Assembly (NCBI GenBank): GCA_002070755.1
Contig: MWDY01000169.1
Location: 1 to 35,296, forward strand
Source: Spirochaetes bacterium ADurb.Bin110
GTDB taxonomy: Bacteria; Spirochaetota; Spirochaetia; Treponematales; Rectinemataceae
Direction: 5' to 3'
DNA length: 35,296 bases
This document shows positions 1-7,244 of the stretch, piece by piece. The notes under the pieces were generated by a model. That model saw nothing but the letters and a program-made list of their open reading frames with translations. It was not told where the DNA came from and searched no databases. Both the position numbers and the translations under genes were made by a program. Each line of letters begins with the position of its first letter. The stretch's first letter is position 1.

Positions 1-124
1 TATGGCTTAGGAGTTTCTCAACTCCACTTAAGAGAAAAGCTGAGTACGTGCCTTTCTATGCTTATGCATGAAAAATACTCCTAGCAGATTGCCAAAGCCA
101 TATACACAAGGTTCGTAGCAGTAT
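1..124 (+). mobile_element. Left IS copy, 3' end only (inverted relative to right edge)
   Basis: The reverse complement of these 124 bases matches 34860-34983 with about eight mismatches, and the match stops abruptly at 124/125. The segment holds the last codons of a transposase (stop at 69-71) plus about 50 bases of 3' untranslated sequence, so 124 is probably the inner terminus of an insertion sequence. The rest of the element lies outside the window. It sits 24 bases from the 3' end of the neighbouring DUF1836 gene. The IS family cannot be named from this fragment, and a target-site duplication cannot be checked because the outer end is missing. Confidence 0.8.
3..71 (+). CDS. Transposase, C-terminal 22 residues only (partial)
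   Basis: Reading frame 3 gives WLRSFSTPLKRKAEYVPFYA followed by YA and a TGA stop. It is identical in protein sequence to the C-terminus of the longer transposase fragment read on the minus strand at 34913-35296. The two differ in DNA (for example GCA versus GCC in the last codon), so they are separate copies, not an exact duplicate of one read. Only the tail is in the window, so nothing can be said about activity. Confidence 0.7.
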   Translation, partial: WLRSFSTPLKRKAEYVPFYAYA

Positions 125-147
125 CCACGAAATACCTTCTAAGCCTT

Positions 148-747
148 CTAGTGCGCCATAGGTTCAAAGAGCGTGAGCAGCATCTCTGCTGCAAGACTGC
201 GAATGCTAGCCTCTACAGCAAGTTTGAGGGCAAGAGGGCGCAGAGAAGTGCCTCCGAAAGGCTCTTCTTCTAGGGTCGCGCGAATCTCTTGAGCCACAGT
301 CTTTCCGCATTCTAGTAGCGTGTTGCGATAATGTTCATAGAAAGAGCAATAGGGATTATCAATTGTGCTATCTGTGTCCTTTGCCAACAGCACGCCCATG
401 TCCTGGGTAGTTAGCGCTTTCTTAAGCACGAAAGCTGCTAGTAAGAGCGCGATATGTTCCTGGCTGTATTTTTTGCTCTGGGCACGCGGGATGATGTGGG
501 CTTTGACATAGTTATTGATCATCGATGAGGTGATGGCTCCTTCTTTGTTGGGAGGAAAGAGCGAGCCAATCTGTCGCTCGAGGTAATTTATAACCTGATC
601 CATGTAGAGGCCAATATCGGGTAGCGCATCCCATTCAGGCGGCTTGCTGGATTCTAGGGCTAAAAGGAAAGATTCAAGGGCATCCTGTGCATTAGCAAGC
701 TGGGCAGCTTTGTTGATCTCCCCATTCTTCACATCTTTTGCATCCAT
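148..747 (-). CDS. DUF1836 domain protein
   Basis: The 199-residue product carries the hallmark DUF1836 pattern: LPDIGLYMDQVINYLE near residue 42, then SSMINNYVKAHIIP and KKYSQEHIALLLAAFVLKKAL. In this family the domain resembles a MerR-like winged helix and the proteins are thought to be regulatory, but no function is established. There is no signal peptide or membrane segment. The ATG at 747 is preceded by GAGGAG at good spacing. The gene is divergent from the SGNH hydrolase gene across a 178-base AT-rich gap, so it could regulate that promoter; this is inference. Its 3' end abuts the left insertion sequence. Confidence 0.8.
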   Translation of the reverse strand: MDAKDVKNGEINKAAQLANAQDALESFLLALESSKPPEWDALPDIGLYMDQVINYLERQIGSLFPPNKEGAITSSMINNYVKAHIIPRAQSKKYSQEHIALLLAAFVLKKALTTQDMGVLLAKDTDSTIDNPYCSFYEHYRNTLLECGKTVAQEIRATLEEEPFGGTSLRPLALKLAVEASIRSLAAEMLLTLFEPMAH

Positions 748-826
748 TGTGCTTCTCCTCGTAAGACAAGGTACTATTTACCATATCATAAGGCATTGAA
801 TTCTTCAACATCTAGTATGATTTATC

Positions 827-875
827 TTGACATTTTACTCAGTGCATTATATTGTATCATATATTGTGTCATATA
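827..875 (+). promoter_or_regulatory. Candidate promoter with a 12-base-period direct repeat
   Basis: TTGACA lies at 827-832, with possible -10 sequences TATATT (848-853, short spacer of 15) or TATTGT (850-855, spacer 17). Overlapping and just downstream are two tandem copies of ATTGTRTCATATA starting at 851 and 863. The repeat sits where a regulator bound to it would cover the start point of the SGNH hydrolase gene. The -35 is good, the -10 is ambiguous and the operator role is a guess. Confidence 0.4.
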
Positions 876-925
876 GTTTTTATTACTATACGCTGGCTAT
901 ATTTTTTCATTTCATGGAGTAAGCG

Positions 926-1639
926 ATGCTTGTGCGAGAAGCTTGTGTTTTTGGAGATTCGATTGCGAGAGGTGTTATACTCGATGATCAAGGCTCTTAT
1001 AAACCACTGAAAGACTGCTTTGCTTCGCTTGCAGCAGAGGAGCTCGGTGTTGCGCTTATCAACAAGGCGCGTTTTGGTTGTACCATTGCAAAGGGTCGGG
1101 AGATCATCGAGCGCACGCTCGATCGTTTTTTGGGCAAATCCAAAGAACCTGTATTCGACTATGTCTTCCTCGAATTCGGAGGGAATGACTGCGATTTTCG
1201 ATGGGATGAAATATCGGTCAGGCCCCATGCCCAGCACCTTCCCGCAACTCCTCCAGAGCTCTTCGTCAAGCATTATAGCGAGGTCATAGAAGAACTAAGA
1301 GCCCGAGGCTTGAAGCCAATTCTTCTAACGCTTCCGCCTCTTGTAGCGGAGCGCTACTTTGCATGGTTCACTCGCACTGGTCTCGATCAAGAGGCCATAC
1401 TCATGTGGCTAGGCGATGTAGAATTTATATACCGCTGGCACGAAAGCTATTCATGCCTCGTATGGGAAATTGGCGAAAAATATGACGCTCCTGTCATCGA
1501 TATACGCAAGAGCTTTCTCGAACAGCGCAATTACCAGCGGTTCCTATGCAAGGATGGCATCCATCCAAATGTGGAAGGTCACTCGCTCATCAAGGCTGAG
1601 ATTGTCGCGTTTGCTAGGCAGCATCTTGTGGAAAGCTAA
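926..1639 (+). CDS. SGNH/GDSL-family hydrolase
   Basis: The 237-residue protein has the four SGNH blocks: GDSI with nucleophile Ser12 near the N-terminus, a Gly in ARFGCT near residue 51, GGND with Asn87, and DGIHPN with the Asp210/His213 dyad near the C-terminus. This family hydrolyses esters (lipids, acyl or acetyl groups on sugars). No signal peptide is visible, so it is probably cytoplasmic. GGAG lies six bases upstream of the ATG. In an island full of plant-polysaccharide genes a carbohydrate-esterase role such as deacetylation of imported pectic fragments is attractive, but nothing in the sequence fixes the substrate. Confidence 0.85.
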   Translation: MLVREACVFGDSIARGVILDDQGSYKPLKDCFASLAAEELGVALINKARFGCTIAKGREIIERTLDRFLGKSKEPVFDYVFLEFGGNDCDFRWDEISVRPHAQHLPATPPELFVKHYSEVIEELRARGLKPILLTLPPLVAERYFAWFTRTGLDQEAILMWLGDVEFIYRWHESYSCLVWEIGEKYDAPVIDIRKSFLEQRNYQRFLCKDGIHPNVEGHSLIKAEIVAFARQHLVES

Positions 1640-1666
1640 TTGAGCTGCATTTCTTCTAGCTGTCCG

Positions 1667-1695
1667 TTGCACAAAGAATCGCGCTGAGATAGACT
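1667..1695 (+). promoter_or_regulatory. Weak candidate promoter for the queuosine operon
   Basis: TTGCAC at 1667-1672 and TAGACT at 1690-1695 are 17 bases apart. They match the consensus poorly (about 3 of 6 and 4 of 6) but are ideally spaced and would start transcription near 1702, a few bases before the riboswitch. No clear terminator separates the SGNH gene from this region, so read-through is also possible. Confidence 0.35.
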
Positions 1696-1709
1696 GCGTT
1701 TTATCTAAC

Positions 1710-1745
1710 GGCGGTCGCGGTTCCCCGCCTGAACAAAACAGGAGG
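1710..1745 (+). promoter_or_regulatory. preQ1-I riboswitch, translational type
   Basis: Stem P1 is GGCGG (1710-1714) with CCGCC (1725-1729), enclosing TCGCGG and TT. It is followed by the A-rich tail TGAACAAAACA and then GGAGG (1741-1745), which is the Shine-Dalgarno sequence of the next gene. This closely follows the known Thermoanaerobacter tengcongensis preQ1-I aptamer, which has the same UCGC loop start and AACAAAACA tail. It is an H-type pseudoknot in which ligand binding hides the ribosome-binding site. Both downstream genes belong to queuosine salvage or synthesis, which fits exactly. High preQ1 should therefore lower translation of the transporter. Confidence 0.88.
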
Positions 1746-1746
1746 C

Positions 1747-1764
1747 CTTCCCATGAATGGGAAG
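1747..1764 (+). promoter_or_regulatory. Hairpin holding the yhhQ start codon in its loop
   Basis: CTTCCC (1747-1752) pairs perfectly with GGGAAG (1759-1764), leaving ATGAAT as a six-base loop that contains the initiation codon at 1753. It begins two bases after the riboswitch Shine-Dalgarno sequence. It could act as a second translational gate or stack on the aptamer. The pairing is seen directly; the function is inferred. Confidence 0.5.
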
Positions 1765-2439
1765 CAATCGATACATTCATCCATTTTTCTCATGTTTACG
1801 GCGCTCTATATCGCCTGTTTGCTGATTTCGAATATTATCGCCAGCAAACTTATACAGATTGCAGGCATAGTTCTCCCTTCTGCGGTAATTCTATTTCCAG
1901 TTACATATATCCTCGCGGATGTCTTTACCGAAGTGTATGGCTTTCGGAAGATGCGCATGGTGATCTGGCTTGGCTTTGGCGCAAATGCATTTATGTCTCT
2001 TATATTCTTGGCAGCTATCGCGCTGCCCTCTCCGCCATTCTTCGCCGAGCAGGAAGCCTATCGGATCGTTCTAAGCAATTCGCCAAGAATTCTTCTTGCT
2101 TCTCTAGCTGGATATTGGGCAGGAGAATTCTCTAATTCGATCATACTTTCGGCCCTCAAAAAGGCAACAAAGGGGCGGCTGCTTTGGGTAAGAACCATAG
2201 CCTCGACCATTGTAGGAGAGGGCCTCGATACGCTTCTATTCATAAGTATTGCATTTTGGGGCACAATGCCCAGAGCCAACTTAATTCAGATGATGCTCGC
2301 TCAATACCTTTTCAAGGTAGCCTACGAGGTCGCTTTTACGCCTTTGACATATCTAATTGTAGGCTCTATAAAGCGCAGAGAAAATATCGACACCTTCGAT
2401 AGAGATGTCGTCTACAATCCATTCAGACTAGGAGAATGA
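1753..2439 (+). CDS. yhhQ: Queuosine precursor transporter (YhhQ/VUT family)
   Basis: The 228-residue, multi-spanning membrane protein has the family signatures SNIIASKL near residue 25, FPVTYILADVFTEVYGF near residue 56, GEFSNSIILSALK near residue 124 and GEGLDTLLFISIAFWG near residue 155. Family members import queuosine precursors (preQ0 or preQ1) for tRNA modification. The start ATG follows GGAGG by seven bases. The preQ1 riboswitch directly upstream supports a preQ1/preQ0 substrate. The stop codon sits next to the start of queF (two bases between 2439 and 2442), so the two genes are translationally coupled. Confidence 0.9.
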   Translation: MNGKQSIHSSIFLMFTALYIACLLISNIIASKLIQIAGIVLPSAVILFPVTYILADVFTEVYGFRKMRMVIWLGFGANAFMSLIFLAAIALPSPPFFAEQEAYRIVLSNSPRILLASLAGYWAGEFSNSIILSALKKATKGRLLWVRTIASTIVGEGLDTLLFISIAFWGTMPRANLIQMMLAQYLFKVAYEVAFTPLTYLIVGSIKRRENIDTFDRDVVYNPFRLGE

Positions 2440-2441
2440 AT

Positions 2442-2828
2442 ATGACCGATTATGAATTCAAAGCTCTTGGCAAGAGCACTCGCACCCCTTCGCGCGAGCT
2501 CGAAACCTTTCCCGCGCCCGATTCGGTAACCAAAGTAGTGCTCGAAAGCGATGAAGTCACCAGTCTCTGCCCGGTTACTGGCCAGCCGGATTGGGACATG
2601 GTGCGTATCGAGTATGAGCCTCGGGATCTATGCATCGAATCCAAGAGCCTCAAGCTCTATCTGTGGTCATTCAGAGAAGAAGGGGTATTCTGTGAGGCTT
2701 TCGCCGCCCGCATCGCCAAGGATATATTCGATGCAATAAAACCAAAGAGCGTCATTGTAACTGTTACTCAGAAGCCCAGAGGCGGTATCACCATCTCCGC
2801 AGAGGCAAGGTTGGCGGAAACAAATTAG
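2442..2828 (+). CDS. queF: NADPH-dependent 7-cyano-7-deazaguanine reductase, short form
   Basis: QueF reduces preQ0 to preQ1 in queuosine biosynthesis. This 128-residue protein is the short, single-domain form. Catalytic Cys43 is in SLCPVTGQPDW with Asp50 just after it, and the NADPH-binding signature ESKSLKLYLWSF spans residues 66-77. In the usual substrate-binding FHE motif this protein has FCE (Cys84-Glu85). I chose the ATG at 2442 because AGGAG at 2430-2434 is seven bases upstream; the in-frame ATG at 2436 is only one base from it. It is co-transcribed with the transporter under the same riboswitch. De novo genes queC, queD and queE are absent here. Confidence 0.9.
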   Translation: MTDYEFKALGKSTRTPSRELETFPAPDSVTKVVLESDEVTSLCPVTGQPDWDMVRIEYEPRDLCIESKSLKLYLWSFREEGVFCEAFAARIAKDIFDAIKPKSVIVTVTQKPRGGITISAEARLAETN

Positions 2829-2915
2829 ATAAATTCGCCAAAAACAAAGCAAAATGAAGAATGACAACTAAAACCCTGTCGATACCTGTGCTATGCTGCC
2901 TATAGGAGGCATACG

Positions 2916-4214
2916 ATGCAGGAAAATACGAGTGAAACTGTAGTTAAGGGAGCTCGCTCTACCTTCTGGATTATGTTCTTTTTCATGTTACTGCATCAAG
3001 CGGACAAGCTCCTAATAGGCCCGCTGACTACCCAGATCATGGATAGCTTCAAAATCAGCTACACTCAGATGGGAGCGGTCACAACAGGCGCACTGATTGT
3101 GGGTGCTATTTTCTACCCTCTATGGGGCTGGCTCTATGACCGATTCTCTAGGCCAAAGCTTCTTGCCCTAGCTTCTTTTCTTTGGGGAACCACGACTTGG
3201 CTAAACGCAATTGCCCCCAACTACTCCACTTTCTTGATAACAAGGGCAAGCACTGGCATAGATGACTCGAGCTATCCAGGGCTCTATAGCCTTATTTCGG
3301 ACTATTATCCCCCTAAAAAGCGGGGAAAAATATATGGATTTTTGCAAGTAGCTCAACCGCTCGGTTATCTCATAGGCATGGTGCTTGCGCTCGTATTCGG
3401 CGCGAGCTTCGGCTGGCGCAATGTGTTCTATTTAACTGGTTCCATGGGCATTGTGGTTTCTTTTATCGTCTTCCTATTTGTAAAAGACAGACCACGTGGC
3501 TCCACTGAGCCAGAACTCTCATCGGTTGAGAATCTTGAACGCTATAAATTCAGCTGGAAAACCGTCGGCGGGCTTTTTAGAAAAAAGAGCCTCATAATCC
3601 TCTTTTTACAGGGATTTATAGGCGTATTCCCATGGAATGTAATTACTTATTGGTTTTTCGATTATCTCAAGACAGAGCGCGGCTATAGCGACATGCAGAC
3701 TCTTATGACTATGGTTCCAGCCGTAATAATCCTTGCGGCGGGCTACCCTGCAGGTGGCGCACTAGGCGACAAGCTCTTCAAGAAGACGCCCAAAGGACGC
3801 GTTATAGTGGGAGCAGCGGGTGTTGCTATCGGGGCGATATTTCTTTGGATAACGATGAAGATACCTATCAATGCTCATCTGCCTTTTGCCATAATGCTTT
3901 TTGCCACGGCGTTTTTCATTCCCTTTGCCTCGCCCAATGTGCTCTCGTCCTTCTATGACGTTACCGAGCCGGAAATTCGAGCCACGACCAATGCCGTTCA
4001 GAATTTTGTCGAAACGGCCGGATCCGCCCTTGCGCCTTTGATGGCGGGCATCATTGCAGACAGAAGTACGCTCGGCAATGCTATTCTCTGGATATGCGTC
4101 GGAGCATGGGCGATCTGTTTTGCATTCTTTATCTTTGCAGGGCGATTCATCCCTAAGGATATCGCCGATCTGCGCGAAAAACTGAGGGAACGCGCAGCAG
4201 AAAGCGCTTCATAA
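2916..4214 (+). CDS. MFS transporter, 12 membrane segments
   Basis: The 432-residue protein is a classic major facilitator: motif A (GWLYDRFSRPKLLAL) follows the second helix near residue 69, and DDSSYPGLYSLISDYYPPKKRG near residue 113 is typical of the anion/organic-acid or spinster-like branches. A hydrophilic central loop near residues 195-215 separates two six-helix halves. AGGAGG lies eight bases before the ATG. It follows queF by 87 bases on the same strand and may be read from its own weak promoter. Substrate is unknown; an organic anion or sugar acid would fit the surrounding island, but this is a guess. Confidence 0.82.
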   Translation: MQENTSETVVKGARSTFWIMFFFMLLHQADKLLIGPLTTQIMDSFKISYTQMGAVTTGALIVGAIFYPLWGWLYDRFSRPKLLALASFLWGTTTWLNAIAPNYSTFLITRASTGIDDSSYPGLYSLISDYYPPKKRGKIYGFLQVAQPLGYLIGMVLALVFGASFGWRNVFYLTGSMGIVVSFIVFLFVKDRPRGSTEPELSSVENLERYKFSWKTVGGLFRKKSLIILFLQGFIGVFPWNVITYWFFDYLKTERGYSDMQTLMTMVPAVIILAAGYPAGGALGDKLFKKTPKGRVIVGAAGVAIGAIFLWITMKIPINAHLPFAIMLFATAFFIPFASPNVLSSFYDVTEPEIRATTNAVQNFVETAGSALAPLMAGIIADRSTLGNAILWICVGAWAICFAFFIFAGRFIPKDIADLREKLRERAAESAS

Positions 4215-4246
4215 AAAATGCTTCAAAAAAGCGTATAATAAGAACT

Positions 4247-4267
4247 GCGGCAATGTTGCTCGCTTTT
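4247..4267 (+). terminator. Weak possible terminator after the MFS gene
   Basis: GCGGCA (4247-4252) can pair with TGC-T-CGC (4257-4263, one bulged T) and is followed by TTTT. It is short and imperfect, so confidence is low. It lies between the MFS gene and the BMP operon, where a terminator would be expected. A TATAAT at 4234-4239 lies just upstream without a convincing -35. Confidence 0.3.
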
Positions 4268-4280
4268 AGGCCAAATAAAC

Positions 4281-4330
4281 TTGACATCGCCCTCGGCTCA
4301 TGAAAAAATCGAATTGCTCGGCTTTGCCGA
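4281..4330 (+). promoter_or_regulatory. Leader of the BMP operon with TTGACA and a small inverted repeat
   Basis: TTGACA at 4281-4286 is a perfect -35 hexamer, but the sequence at the correct distance (AAAAAT at 4304-4309) is a poor -10. TCGGC-TTT-GCCGA at 4318-4330 is a perfect five-base inverted repeat immediately before the ribosome-binding site and could be a small hairpin or an operator. I regard this as a probable regulatory region without a firm promoter. Confidence 0.35.
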
Positions 4331-4354
4331 AACGGAATTAGAAGGAGTGGAAAG

Positions 4355-5557
4355 ATGAACAAGAATTGCAAACTCTTTTTGATGGTGGGTATTGCTCTTA
4401 TATTGGGAGGAACTGCCTTTGCCCAAGGCACTCTCCCCGCAGCAGGCTCGAATCTGACTATCGGCCTAGTCATGGTTGGTCCTTACAACGATCACGGCTG
4501 GAGTCAGGCGAACTATGAGGGAGTTCAGTATGTCCTCCAGAAAGTGCCTGGAACCAAGATGGTCTATATAGACAGAGCCAATACTGCAGACAGACCTGGC
4601 ACTACCGTGTCTCAGCTTGGTGAGAGCCTTATGGCACAGGGTGCAAGGCTCATCATCTTCAGTTCAGACGATATGACAGACGAGGCTATAAAATTTGCTC
4701 AAGATCACCCCGACATCTTCGTCATTCTAACGTCCGGCTCTCAACAGTGGAAAGAAGGCAAGAACTACCTACCTCTTCCAAATATGATCAACATCATGGG
4801 GAAAATGGAGTATATGAAGATGGTGGCTGGTGTGGCAGCTGCAATGACGACCAAGACTGGCAAAATAGGTTACCTTGGCCCTCTTATCAACGACGAAACA
4901 AGGCGTCTTGCGGCCTCTGCCTATCTCGGCGCTCGCTATGCCTGGGTAAATTATCTCAAGAAAGATCCCGCCAAATTGAGCTTTAAGGTTACCTGGATAG
5001 GATTCTGGTTCAATATCCCTGGAGTTACCTCCGACCCGACTCAGGTCGCAGATGACTTCTACAATTCCGGATACGATGTCGTTATCTCTGGTATAGATAC
5101 AACAGAAGCAGTTGCCGAGGCTGTAAAATATAATGCCCAAGGCAAACAGGTATGGGCTATACCCTATGATTATGCGAAGGCCCTCGATGAGGGTAAGGAC
5201 GTCAGCCTTGGAGTACCGTATTTCAACTGGGGTCCCGCCTATGCCAACGCCGTGAGATCCGCCATGAATGGCACCTGGAAGAACCACTTCGAATGGAATG
5301 ATCCAGACTGGAAGAACATCAATAATCCGGATACTTCGGCAGTGGGCTTTATCAAGGGATCTCTCTCCAAAGACGCTTCCGCCGCGGTCGATAAGTTTAT
5401 CGATGAGCTGGGCAAGGGACTCAATCTATGGGTCGGGCCACTCAATTATCAAGATGGCACGGTATTCTTGAAAAAGGGAGAAAAAGCCACAGATCAGCAG
5501 ATCTGGTACCTGCCGCAGCTCTTGCAGGGCATGGAAGGACAATCCGTATCGAAATAA
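4355..5557 (+). CDS. BMP-family ABC transporter substrate-binding protein
   Basis: This is a periplasmic/extracytoplasmic binding protein of the basic membrane protein (BMP/PnrA-like) family, whose characterised members bind nucleosides. Residues 1-24 form a signal peptide ending AFA|Q, with no lipobox Cys. The BMP start is clear: LTIGLVMVGPYNDHGWSQANYEGV near residue 34, followed by the SSDD segment near residue 102. It is 400 residues long, somewhat longer than typical. AGGAG precedes the ATG. It is first in an operon with a double ATPase and two permeases, the standard BMP importer layout. A strong hairpin lies 46 bases after its stop. The ligand is inferred only from family. Confidence 0.88.
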   Translation: MNKNCKLFLMVGIALILGGTAFAQGTLPAAGSNLTIGLVMVGPYNDHGWSQANYEGVQYVLQKVPGTKMVYIDRANTADRPGTTVSQLGESLMAQGARLIIFSSDDMTDEAIKFAQDHPDIFVILTSGSQQWKEGKNYLPLPNMINIMGKMEYMKMVAGVAAAMTTKTGKIGYLGPLINDETRRLAASAYLGARYAWVNYLKKDPAKLSFKVTWIGFWFNIPGVTSDPTQVADDFYNSGYDVVISGIDTTEAVAEAVKYNAQGKQVWAIPYDYAKALDEGKDVSLGVPYFNWGPAYANAVRSAMNGTWKNHFEWNDPDWKNINNPDTSAVGFIKGSLSKDASAAVDKFIDELGKGLNLWVGPLNYQDGTVFLKKGEKATDQQIWYLPQLLQGMEGQSVSK

Positions 5558-5603
5558 TTGGCTTATACATTTCATTGGATAGAGAGCCTTTTCTCTAGCA
5601 AGT

Positions 5604-5655
5604 CGGAGGTATATGCTGGCCAACACATGGCCAGCTGACCTCCGCGTTCTATTTT
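5604..5655 (+). terminator. Strong hairpin after the binding-protein gene (partial terminator/attenuator)
   Basis: Outer stem CGGAGGT (5604-5610) pairs with ACCTCCG (5638-5644). Inner stem GCTGGCC (5615-5621) pairs with GGCCAGC (5629-5635). They are separated by a small internal loop (ATAT/TG) and closed by AACACAT. The T-rich TTCTATTTTT follows. The element sits between the abundant binding protein and the low-abundance ATPase/permeases, where it would cut read-through or protect the upstream mRNA. It also shows that the ATG at 5613, which lies inside the hairpin, is not the ATPase start. Confidence 0.75.
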
Positions 5656-5735
5656 TGACTTACTTAAGACTTGAATTGACGCTCACTACTTCAATTTCGA
5701 AATGGCAAGATAAAATAAATCAGAAGAAGGATTCA

Positions 5736-7244
5736 ATGCAGGTCGAGTTTCGTGGAATAACAAAGTGCTTTGGCACATTGCGAGCAAACGACGATATTTC
5801 ATTCATAGTTCCTCCCTCTACTATTCAAGGCCTTCTAGGAGAGAATGGGGCAGGCAAGAGCACCCTCATGAAGATTCTTTCGGGCTATTACAGCTCTGAT
5901 GCTGGAAACATTCTCTTAGACGGTAAAAAGGTCCATATCTCTTCCCCTGGAGATGCCATAGATCTTGGCATCGGTATGCTCCATCAAGACCCATTGGATT
6001 TTCCGCCTCTTAAGGTGATAGACGATTTCGTTCTCGGCAAAAAAGGAGGAATTCTACCGAAGCGAAGTTCTGCCATAAGAGAATTCGAAGAGCTTGCAGC
6101 TCGCTTCGATTTTTCGATAGATCCAGAGGCCTATGTAGACTCTCTTACCGTGGGCGAGCGCCAGCAGCTAGAGATATTGCGCCTTTTATGGTTGGGCGCT
6201 CGAGTTCTCATTCTAGATGAACCCACAACTGGTATAAGTCTCCCACAGAAAGAAAAGCTCTTTGCCACTCTGAAGAAATTGGCAGAACAAGGCATGACCA
6301 TTCTTTTTGTATCCCATAAGCTCGAAGAAGTAGAGCTGCTCTGCAACAGGGCTATCGTCCTTCGCCAGGGCAAGCTAGTCGGAGCTATGGATCCGCCTTT
6401 CGATACCAAGGTGCTTGTAGAAATGATGTTTGGCAAAGAGATAGAGCTCGAATCCAAGGCCAAGCTTTCGATAGGGCAGAAGGTGCTGCACACAAAGAAG
6501 ATCTGCTTGGAAGGGACCAGGATCAATATAAAGGGAGTCGATCTAGAGGTTCGGGCTGGTGAGGTTATTGGTCTTGCAGGTATGGAGGGTTCTGGCCAAA
6601 CTCTTTTTCTGAGTGCCTGTGCTGGGCTTACTCAACCGGTCGGTGGCTCACTTTGCCTAGGCGGAGAAGAAAAGGACATGACAGGTCGATCCTATCTGGA
6701 ATTTCTCAAGCATGGTGTTGCTTACCTACCTGCGGCGAGGCTGGAGCAGGGCCTCATCTGCGGGCTTACTCTGATGGAGCATTTTGTGCTAGCAGAAAAA
6801 ATGGAAGGTTTCTTCATAGATCGCAAAAAGGCAGAAGAGCTTACGAAGAGCCGCATCGGGCTATATAACATAAAAGGAGGACCAGATAGCCCCATCGAAT
6901 CGCTTTCTGGAGGTAATCAGCAGAGAGCGCTTCTTGCGCTTCTGCGCGATCCTCTCAAGCTCATCTTAGTCGAGCATCCTACACGAGGACTGGACTACGA
7001 ATCGACAATCTATATCTGGAGCAAGCTCAAAGAGAGATGTGCTCGCGGTACCGCCATTATCTTCATTTCCTCGGATCTCGAGGAAATCCTCACATATAGC
7101 GATAGAGTTCTTGTCTTCTTTGCTGGCAAGGTCACGCCGCCACTCGATGCAGGAAAGCTCAATGTGGAGCATCTGGGTCGACTCATCGGTGGTAAGGATT
7201 GGGAAAACCTAGAAAAGGAAGCTGCTTATGCCGTCTATGCGTGA
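5736..7244 (+). CDS. BMP-type ABC transporter, duplicated ATPase subunit
   Basis: The protein has two ABC ATPase domains in one chain (502 residues), as in YufO/RbsA-type subunits. Domain 1 is canonical: Walker A GENGAGKST at 35-43, signature SLTVGERQQ near 136-144, Walker B LILDEP at 158-163. Domain 2 is degenerate in the way usual for this family: Walker A reads AGMEGSGQT without Lys, the signature LSGGNQQ is intact, and the Walker B region reads LILVEHPTRGLD. Start 5736 is chosen because GAAGG lies five bases upstream and the ABC fold begins at once; an in-frame ATG at 5613 falls inside a terminator-like hairpin. The 3' end overlaps the permease gene by 17 bases. Confidence 0.9.
   Translation: MQVEFRGITKCFGTLRANDDISFIVPPSTIQGLLGENGAGKSTLMKILSGYYSSDAGNILLDGKKVHISSPGDAIDLGIGMLHQDPLDFPPLKVIDDFVLGKKGGILPKRSSAIREFEELAARFDFSIDPEAYVDSLTVGERQQLEILRLLWLGARVLILDEPTTGISLPQKEKLFATLKKLAEQGMTILFVSHKLEEVELLCNRAIVLRQGKLVGAMDPPFDTKVLVEMMFGKEIELESKAKLSIGQKVLHTKKICLEGTRINIKGVDLEVRAGEVIGLAGMEGSGQTLFLSACAGLTQPVGGSLCLGGEEKDMTGRSYLEFLKHGVAYLPAARLEQGLICGLTLMEHFVLAEKMEGFFIDRKKAEELTKSRIGLYNIKGGPDSPIESLSGGNQQRALLALLRDPLKLILVEHPTRGLDYESTIYIWSKLKERCARGTAIIFISSDLEEILTYSDRVLVFFAGKVTPPLDAGKLNVEHLGRLIGGKDWENLEKEAAYAVYA

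Noticed and set aside
869..1273. 134-codon minus-strand reading frame inside the SGNH gene
   Set aside because: It is fully antisense to a gene with clear SGNH motifs, has no recognisable domain and no independent ribosome-binding site.
4769..5287. 172-codon minus-strand frame inside the BMP gene
   Set aside because: It is antisense to a well-supported gene; the long openness follows from codon use in the sense strand.
5613..5735. Upstream extension of the ABC ATPase to the ATG at 5613
   Set aside because: The ATG lies within a strong hairpin, and the extension (rich in Leu and Thr) has no ABC homology. ATG 5736 has a proper ribosome-binding site.
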